DNA of 64,000 bases, taken from positions 1,674,001 through 1,738,000 of the forward strand of contig NZ_SGIT01000001.1 of the NCBI RefSeq assembly GCF_004208525.1, written 5' to 3'. Each line of letters opens with the position of its first letter. Positions within the stretch are counted from its first letter, which is position 1. The DNA is from Sphingobacterium corticibacterium (GTDB lineage Bacteria; Bacteroidota; Bacteroidia; Sphingobacteriales; Sphingobacteriaceae). Shown here in pieces: positions 59,433-64,000 of this stretch. A program made the position numbers and the translations under genes. Under the pieces are notes generated by a model. That model searched no databases. It worked only from the letters and a program-made list of their open reading frames with translations, and was not told where the DNA came from.

Positions 59433-59803
59433 TGAGAAAAACAGCATCAAAAAGTATAAAATTAGTCTTAATCACTTCTGTATTAGCTTCTTGTGCGCAA
59501 CCCAAAGACTCGCGAACTGCTGAGAGCAAGCAGCGGATATTTATGCGTGCAGACACGACAGCGGCTTATACAGAAGTCACGGATAACTATTCACAAGAAC
59601 GTTCGGGAAGTGGCATGGGTTCTGCCCTACTCTGGTTTATGGCTTTTAGACACTTAGGAGGTGGTTTCGGCTACGCTAATAACAGTTTGCATCCGCAATC
59701 GGTGGCTGGTACTAATGCTGCGAAGGCAGCTGCATATCAAGCGCAGCGCGGCGGTTTTGGTCGCAGTGCTGCTTCTACTACGCGATCTTCTTACGGTTCC
59801 TGA
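59432..59803 (+). CDS. Lipoprotein of the YgiB/UPF0441-like type
   Basis: The 123-residue protein has a lipoprotein signal (LVLITSVLASCAQPKDS). It is rich in Gly, Ser, Ala and Gln, with GSALLWFMAFRHLGGG and a basic, glycine-rich tail (RGGFGRSAASTTRSSYGS). The composition and position before a glutathionylspermidine-synthase-like gene match YgiB of the enterobacterial ygiB-ygiC pair. Its TGA overlaps the next ATG (TGATG). Confidence 0.6.
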   Translation: MRKTASKSIKLVLITSVLASCAQPKDSRTAESKQRIFMRADTTAAYTEVTDNYSQERSGSGMGSALLWFMAFRHLGGGFGYANNSLHPQSVAGTNAAKAAAYQAQRGGFGRSAASTTRSSYGS

Positions 59804-60945
59804 TGCAGATCAAAAAACTACGTATCGATCCACAATGGCAGTCTCGTTTGGAATCTATCGGATATGGCTACCATACACTTGATGAGATACCATACTGGAT
59901 CGACGATTATTATTATGAAATCCGTAATCGAGATGCCGATCTGATCTATAAAGCAACCAACGAGCTATGGCAGATGTGTCTAGATGCCGTAGAATACATT
60001 ATCAGGAACAAGCAGTATCAGCATTTTCATATACCGCCTTTTATGATTCCCCATATGGAACGGACTTGGGAGAATGACGATCCTGCGATATATGGGCGCT
60101 TTGATTTTGCCTACGATGCCGAACGTGGCACATTAAAGATGCTGGAATTCAATGCCGATACACCGACTTCGCTCTTTGAGACGGGTATCGTACAATGGTA
60201 TTGGAAGAACCACTATTTTCCCGAACTTACGGATCAATTCAATAGTATCCACGAGCAATTGATTCGGAGCTGGACAGAACTAAAACCCTACCTTAAAGGA
60301 AATATTTTACATTTTTCTTGTGCCAAAGAAACCTTGGAGGATTTGACGAATGTGGAATATCTCCGCGATACCGCTCTTCAAGCAGGTATCGAGACTAAAC
60401 TTATCTATATCGATGATATCGGTTGGACTGGTAATAGTTTTGTAGATTTAGAAGGAGAACCCATCCTATCTATTTTCAAATTATATCCTTGGGAATGGAT
60501 AACACAGGAAGAGTTTGGTGTGCATATTGTCAACGACCCCAACGAGGCACAATGGATAGAGCCATCTTGGAAGATGCTATTATCCAACAAAGCGATACTT
60601 CCTATACTCTGGGAATTATTTCCTAATCATCCTTATCTTCTAGCTGCTTATTTTAAGGAACCAGCTCACTTAAAACATTTTGTCAAAAAACCTATCCTGT
60701 CGCGCGAAGGTGCCAATATCGAGATGTATTACGACAAGCAGATGATCTACCATACCGACGGCGAATATGGAGAAGAAGGATACATCTACCAGGAGTTGGC
60801 TAACTTACACCGTGAAGATACTGGTTTTTCGATTATCGGCAGCTGGATTATAGGACAGGAGGCTTGTGGTATCTCCTTTAGAGAGTCTGATATGCCAATT
60901 ACCACGGATAAAAGCCGCTTTATACCGCATATAATTAGACATTAG
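59803..60945 (+). CDS. Glutathionylspermidine synthase family ATP-grasp ligase (YgiC-like)
   Basis: The 380-residue protein has the C-terminal synthetase fold of GspS: GRFDFAYDAERGTLKMLEFN and ADTPTSLFETGIVQWYW (substrate and ATP-binding), then LSREGANIEMYY (ATP-grasp glycine-rich loop) and GSWIIGQEACGISFRESD at the end. The amidase domain of E. coli Gss is absent, as in YgiC/YjfC. Such enzymes ligate a peptide-like substrate and an amine; the true partner is unknown. It is translated in coupling with the two lipoprotein genes. Confidence 0.85.
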   Translation: MQIKKLRIDPQWQSRLESIGYGYHTLDEIPYWIDDYYYEIRNRDADLIYKATNELWQMCLDAVEYIIRNKQYQHFHIPPFMIPHMERTWENDDPAIYGRFDFAYDAERGTLKMLEFNADTPTSLFETGIVQWYWKNHYFPELTDQFNSIHEQLIRSWTELKPYLKGNILHFSCAKETLEDLTNVEYLRDTALQAGIETKLIYIDDIGWTGNSFVDLEGEPILSIFKLYPWEWITQEEFGVHIVNDPNEAQWIEPSWKMLLSNKAILPILWELFPNHPYLLAAYFKEPAHLKHFVKKPILSREGANIEMYYDKQMIYHTDGEYGEEGYIYQELANLHREDTGFSIIGSWIIGQEACGISFRESDMPITTDKSRFIPHIIRH

Positions 60946-60958
60946 ACAACCCATATAA

Positions 60959-63118
60959 TTAGTTTATCACAATTTCCCAATCATCTGGTTTATGGAGAAT
61001 ATTAAAACCTACATTACCATATTTCGAACGGTTAATTATGAGCGTACATTTTTGATTTCCCAATTTTAAATCTGTGAGATAAATCTCATTAAGATAGTCT
61101 GGAAGTATAATTCGATCAAAAGTTATCGTTTTATTTATGGCATTTATATCGATCCGCAAACACGACTGTAGCAGCATAAATACAGCTCCCACCGCCCAAG
61201 CCTGTGGTGAGCAGGCAACGGGATAAGCTGTAGGCCCTATACCTTGTCTTTTATCAAAACCGCAATATAATTCCGGCACTCTTTGCAACTCTATAAATAA
61301 CGAGGCATCAAATATCGATTCCATAATTCTTAAAACATGTTTTTGCAAGCCATACTTAGATAGTCCGTAAGCTATTAATGCATTGTCGTGGGGCCAAATC
61401 GAGCCGTTATGATAGGACATCGGATTATATCTTCCTGCTAATGATGATAGGGTTCTGACTCCCCACCCACTAAACATATCCGAATGGAGCAGCGTGTCTG
61501 CAAGTATAATGGCCTTATCTTTGTCAGCAATCCCTGTAAATAAACAGTGTCCAGCATTAGAAGATTTTACTCTGCAAGGTCTTTTTTGGCCATCGAGCGC
61601 CAAAACGAACGTGGATAGTTCCTCATCCCAAAAATGCGCATTAAAATTCTTCTTTAACACCGCAGCTTCATTGAACAGTTTCGATGACAAATGTTGCTCA
61701 CCAAGTTCTAAGGCTAATTTCGCAGCATGCTTTTTTGCGCCGTATACATAGCTTTGGACCTCACATAATGCAATGGGCGGCTCCGCAAGTTGATTGTTTT
61801 CATGCATGATGGAATCAAAGGAATCTTTCCAGCCTTGATTCGTCAATCCATTTTTAGACTTATGTATATATTCTACAAAACCATCACCATCGATATCCCC
61901 ATAGTTATCGATCCAATCGATCGCGGCAATAATATTTAACCAGATTTGTTTAATCAAGTTCAAATCAGCTGTACGATCGTAATACATTCCCGCCAACATG
62001 ATGAATAGTGGCGTGGCATCGATTGTCCCGTAATATTGTTTAAAAGGAATTTCACCCGTATTCGCCATCTCTCCATTGCGTGCTTCGTGAAGTATTTTTC
62101 CGGGTTCGGCATCCTTTTCCGGAATTAGATCATTAGCCTGGTTTGCTGCTAAAAATAATAATACTCCTTTCGTAATTTCCGGATTGATCCATAAGGTTTC
62201 CATCGCCGCAATGATACCATCCCTGCCAAAGGGCGTATTATACCAAGGAACACCTGCATACGGATATTTTCCATGATCGGTCTGGGACAGGAGCGATATA
62301 AAATCCTTTTCCGACCGATATAGCCAGTGATTAAATTGAGCATTAGATGTTTTAATATCAGCAAACAGGGTTTTACTTTGATTCAATTCAAACTTGTTTA
62401 GTTCACTAGCCTCGGCATAAGAAATAGTTTCTTTTTTTTCTTTCCCCGTCAAAAAATGAATACAATACTGAATTGTTATTACTTTTTTCGGCGTTAAATT
62501 AATAAAAAAGACAGCCTGGTTTCTCTCCAATGTATATTCGACATCAGATTGGAAATAGACTTCAAAAGAACGTTCGACACCATCTAATCCCAAGTAAGTA
62601 GTTTCAAAATATTCATGGTGATAAACAGGATATACATTATTTGTCTCTACCTTTCTCTTCATTCCACGAATTTCAAAAATATCTCTAAAATCACCATCAA
62701 AATCTAGACTCAGATCAAACGAACAGCTTTTGGGTTCATATTGCAGCACCTTAATTTCCTCATAAAAAGCACCTTCCCTTACAAATTGATGTCTTTCAAT
62801 ATGGACTGAATTTTCCGGTATGTTACATTTTTTTAGTATCGGGTTTGTGAGGTCTGCTGAATAGATCGCGTTTCCCTCTTTAATGGAACCACTCAATAAA
62901 AGTGGTTTTTCTCCATTAACATGCAATATTAATGTATTAATAAAGCGAGTACCTTGATGGTATATTCCCTGAACCATTTTTCCATGAGGATGAATGTTTC
63001 CCGATCGGTCAAAAACTGCAAACGTATTCGAATAGTTTAAAACCATATTGACCTCATCTGAATTAACGGCATCAGATGAGATGTGATATTCTTCTTCTTG
63101 TGCAATTTCTTCTTTCAT
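60959..63118 (-). CDS. Amylo-alpha-1,6-glucosidase-like glycogen debranching enzyme
   Basis: The 719-residue protein has an N-terminal GDE_N_bis-type domain (FAVFDRSGNIHPHGKMVQGI) and a C-terminal alpha/alpha toroid. Active-site blocks are YAGVPWYNTPFGRDGIIAAM, HEARNGEMANTGEIPFKQYYG, FVEYIHKSKNGLTNQGWKDS and SYHNGSIWPHDNALIAYG. The arginine-aspartate and WPHD features fit the GH13/GH63-related debranchers. It overlaps the glycosyltransferase stop by ATGA, and the two form one operon. It may mature or degrade a glucan. Confidence 0.92.
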   Translation of the reverse strand: MKEEIAQEEEYHISSDAVNSDEVNMVLNYSNTFAVFDRSGNIHPHGKMVQGIYHQGTRFINTLILHVNGEKPLLLSGSIKEGNAIYSADLTNPILKKCNIPENSVHIERHQFVREGAFYEEIKVLQYEPKSCSFDLSLDFDGDFRDIFEIRGMKRKVETNNVYPVYHHEYFETTYLGLDGVERSFEVYFQSDVEYTLERNQAVFFINLTPKKVITIQYCIHFLTGKEKKETISYAEASELNKFELNQSKTLFADIKTSNAQFNHWLYRSEKDFISLLSQTDHGKYPYAGVPWYNTPFGRDGIIAAMETLWINPEITKGVLLFLAANQANDLIPEKDAEPGKILHEARNGEMANTGEIPFKQYYGTIDATPLFIMLAGMYYDRTADLNLIKQIWLNIIAAIDWIDNYGDIDGDGFVEYIHKSKNGLTNQGWKDSFDSIMHENNQLAEPPIALCEVQSYVYGAKKHAAKLALELGEQHLSSKLFNEAAVLKKNFNAHFWDEELSTFVLALDGQKRPCRVKSSNAGHCLFTGIADKDKAIILADTLLHSDMFSGWGVRTLSSLAGRYNPMSYHNGSIWPHDNALIAYGLSKYGLQKHVLRIMESIFDASLFIELQRVPELYCGFDKRQGIGPTAYPVACSPQAWAVGAVFMLLQSCLRIDINAINKTITFDRIILPDYLNEIYLTDLKLGNQKCTLIINRSKYGNVGFNILHKPDDWEIVIN

Positions 63119-64000
63119 GCTGGTTTATTTAATATCGGTATACTACTTCGAGGGACGTTTTTGAACGTGTCATCAATTAGGGAATGATACACGTTAACAT
63201 AGTTTTCAGCCATGTGGGCAGCCGTGAAACGTCTTTCAAAAACACGACGTATCCCTCCTCTTGATAAATATTTCAACCGACTTACGGCATCGATAGCTTC
63301 TGCCACCGAATTTACAACAAAACCTGTGACATTATTTTCCATGATTTCTGGTACAGACCCATTTTGAAATGCAATCACCGGTGTACCACATGCCATCGCT
63401 TCGATCATAACTAATCCAAAAGGTTCGGGCCAAGCAATAGGAAACAAAAGAGCTTTGGCTTTACCTAAAAACGTTGTCTTCTGTTGTTCATTTATCTCTC
63501 CAATATATTCTATTAAAGGGTGATCCAGCAAAAGTTTTATGTTCTTCTCATAATAGGCAAAGTCAGCCTTATCGATTTTTGCAGCAATTTTTAGCTTTGT
63601 ATTCGTAGCTAATGCAATTTCGATAGCTCTTTCAACGCCTTTTTCCGGAGAAATTCGGCCTAGAAAGGCTAAATATTCACCCTCTCCGTCTCCTTGATGA
63701 TGAAGATTTTCAGGAAGTCCGTGATAAACCGTTTTAATGAAGTTTCCTTGAGGAATCGGCAAACGTTGGTTCTGGGAAATTGATATTAAGTTTTGGTAAG
63801 GAAAGACATTATAAACATCCTGTAGTTCCGGAATATCCAATCGCCCATGAAGTGTTGTAACTGATGGAATTTTCAACGTATTACTAAACGGGAAATGGAG
63901 GTAATCGGTATGAAAATGTAAGATATCAAATTCATGGACACACGTATTCAACTTTTGCAGTTGAATAATATGATACGCTAATGGATCATTACAGTTTCGT
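63115..64000 (-). CDS. Glycosyltransferase family 4 (partial, start outside the window)
   Basis: The frame stays open beyond the methionine at 63951 to the window edge (RNCNDPLAYHIIQL precedes it), so the true start is to the right. The GT-B C-terminal domain shows LAFLGRISPEKGVERAIEIA, NEQQKTTFLGKAKALLFPI and EPFGLVMIEAMACGTPVIAF, with Glu as the nucleotide-sugar ligand (EPFGLVMIEA). HFHTDYLHFPF belongs to the N-terminal domain. It makes or extends a glucan or other glycan and precedes the debranching enzyme. Confidence 0.9.
   Translation of the reverse strand, partial: RNCNDPLAYHIIQLQKLNTCVHEFDILHFHTDYLHFPFSNTLKIPSVTTLHGRLDIPELQDVYNVFPYQNLISISQNQRLPIPQGNFIKTVYHGLPENLHHQGDGEGEYLAFLGRISPEKGVERAIEIALATNTKLKIAAKIDKADFAYYEKNIKLLLDHPLIEYIGEINEQQKTTFLGKAKALLFPIAWPEPFGLVMIEAMACGTPVIAFQNGSVPEIMENNVTGFVVNSVAEAIDAVSRLKYLSRGGIRRVFERRFTAAHMAENYVNVYHSLIDDTFKNVPRSSIPILNKPA

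Noticed and set aside
1-64000. tRNA, rRNA, CRISPR arrays, integrase-flanked island or prophage
   Set aside because: No cloverleaf-like TpsiC or anticodon arms, no regularly spaced repeats, and no integrase, capsid or replication genes were seen; only isolated ORF6N debris hints at past mobile DNA.

Overview
The window looks like a chromosome segment from a Bacteroidota bacterium, most probably a member of the Sphingobacteriaceae (Sphingobacterium/Pedobacter-like). The evidence is moderate-to-low G+C, many promoters of the Bacteroidota type (-7 box TAnnTTTG, sometimes with TTG about 19-21 bases upstream), SusD-lineage style lipoproteins and secreted glycan enzymes, a PQQ-sugar dehydrogenase-like lipoprotein, an HAE1 efflux operon with a lipoprotein adaptor and a NodT-type outer-membrane factor, DUF4349 and DUF2490 proteins, and a Bacteroidota-specific DEAD-box-like protein. 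No rRNA, tRNA, CRISPR array or intact insertion sequence was recognised.

Layout. Bases 1-3400 are a gene graveyard: a winged-helix gene with one in-frame stop, a nucleotidyltransferase and a metallophosphoesterase each reduced to a head joined to a tail, truncated SUKH and membrane genes, a G+C-rich patch and several short imperfect repeats. Bases 3400-7600 hold an adenylosuccinate synthetase with a Crp-like regulator, a Tat-exported amidohydrolase, and ORF6N and esterase remnants. Bases 7768-14062 hold a helicase and a compact operon (cupin, DapA-family lyase, thioredoxin-like protein, 2Fe-2S ferredoxin, GNAT) divergent from a MocR-type regulator. Bases 14100-30000 are mixed housekeeping and small accessory genes (ABC-F, LLM oxidoreductase/HxlR pair, SelO, DUF4349, YggS, a second thioredoxin-like protein divergent from a VOC protein, a small ABC pair, GH43) with more gene remnants. 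Bases 30405-37066 are a TetR-controlled RND efflux operon. Bases 38047-52274 are rich in sugar-acid catabolism: an enolase-superfamily dehydratase plus SDR, a BNR sialidase-like protein, a Gfo/Idh dehydrogenase, an SMP-30 lactonase, a sugar porter, a DgoD-like dehydratase and an HpaI-type aldolase, interspersed with KatE catalase, an M3 peptidase and a helicase. Bases 52345-64000 hold an Lrp regulator divergent from an epimerase and a MetE-like enzyme, a TrxR-like flavoprotein, a PQQ sugar dehydrogenase-like lipoprotein, a glutathionylspermidine-synthase operon, and a debranching enzyme with a glycosyltransferase that runs off the end.

The most striking observation is regulatory. A bipartite 31-base element (GATACAGTTT, nine variable bases, TAGATAGTCCAG) lies between the MocR gene and the cupin operon, and recurs 12.4 kb away between the second thioredoxin-like gene and the VOC gene. 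In both places it sits exactly 23 bases upstream of the leftward -7 box, and in both places the rightward -7 box runs directly into a TTGGACTAT half-site. This points to a two-locus MocR regulon of unknown chemistry. A second theme is gene loss by internal deletion, leaving recognisable heads and tails of many genes. All family calls are from reading the sequence; no database search was run.
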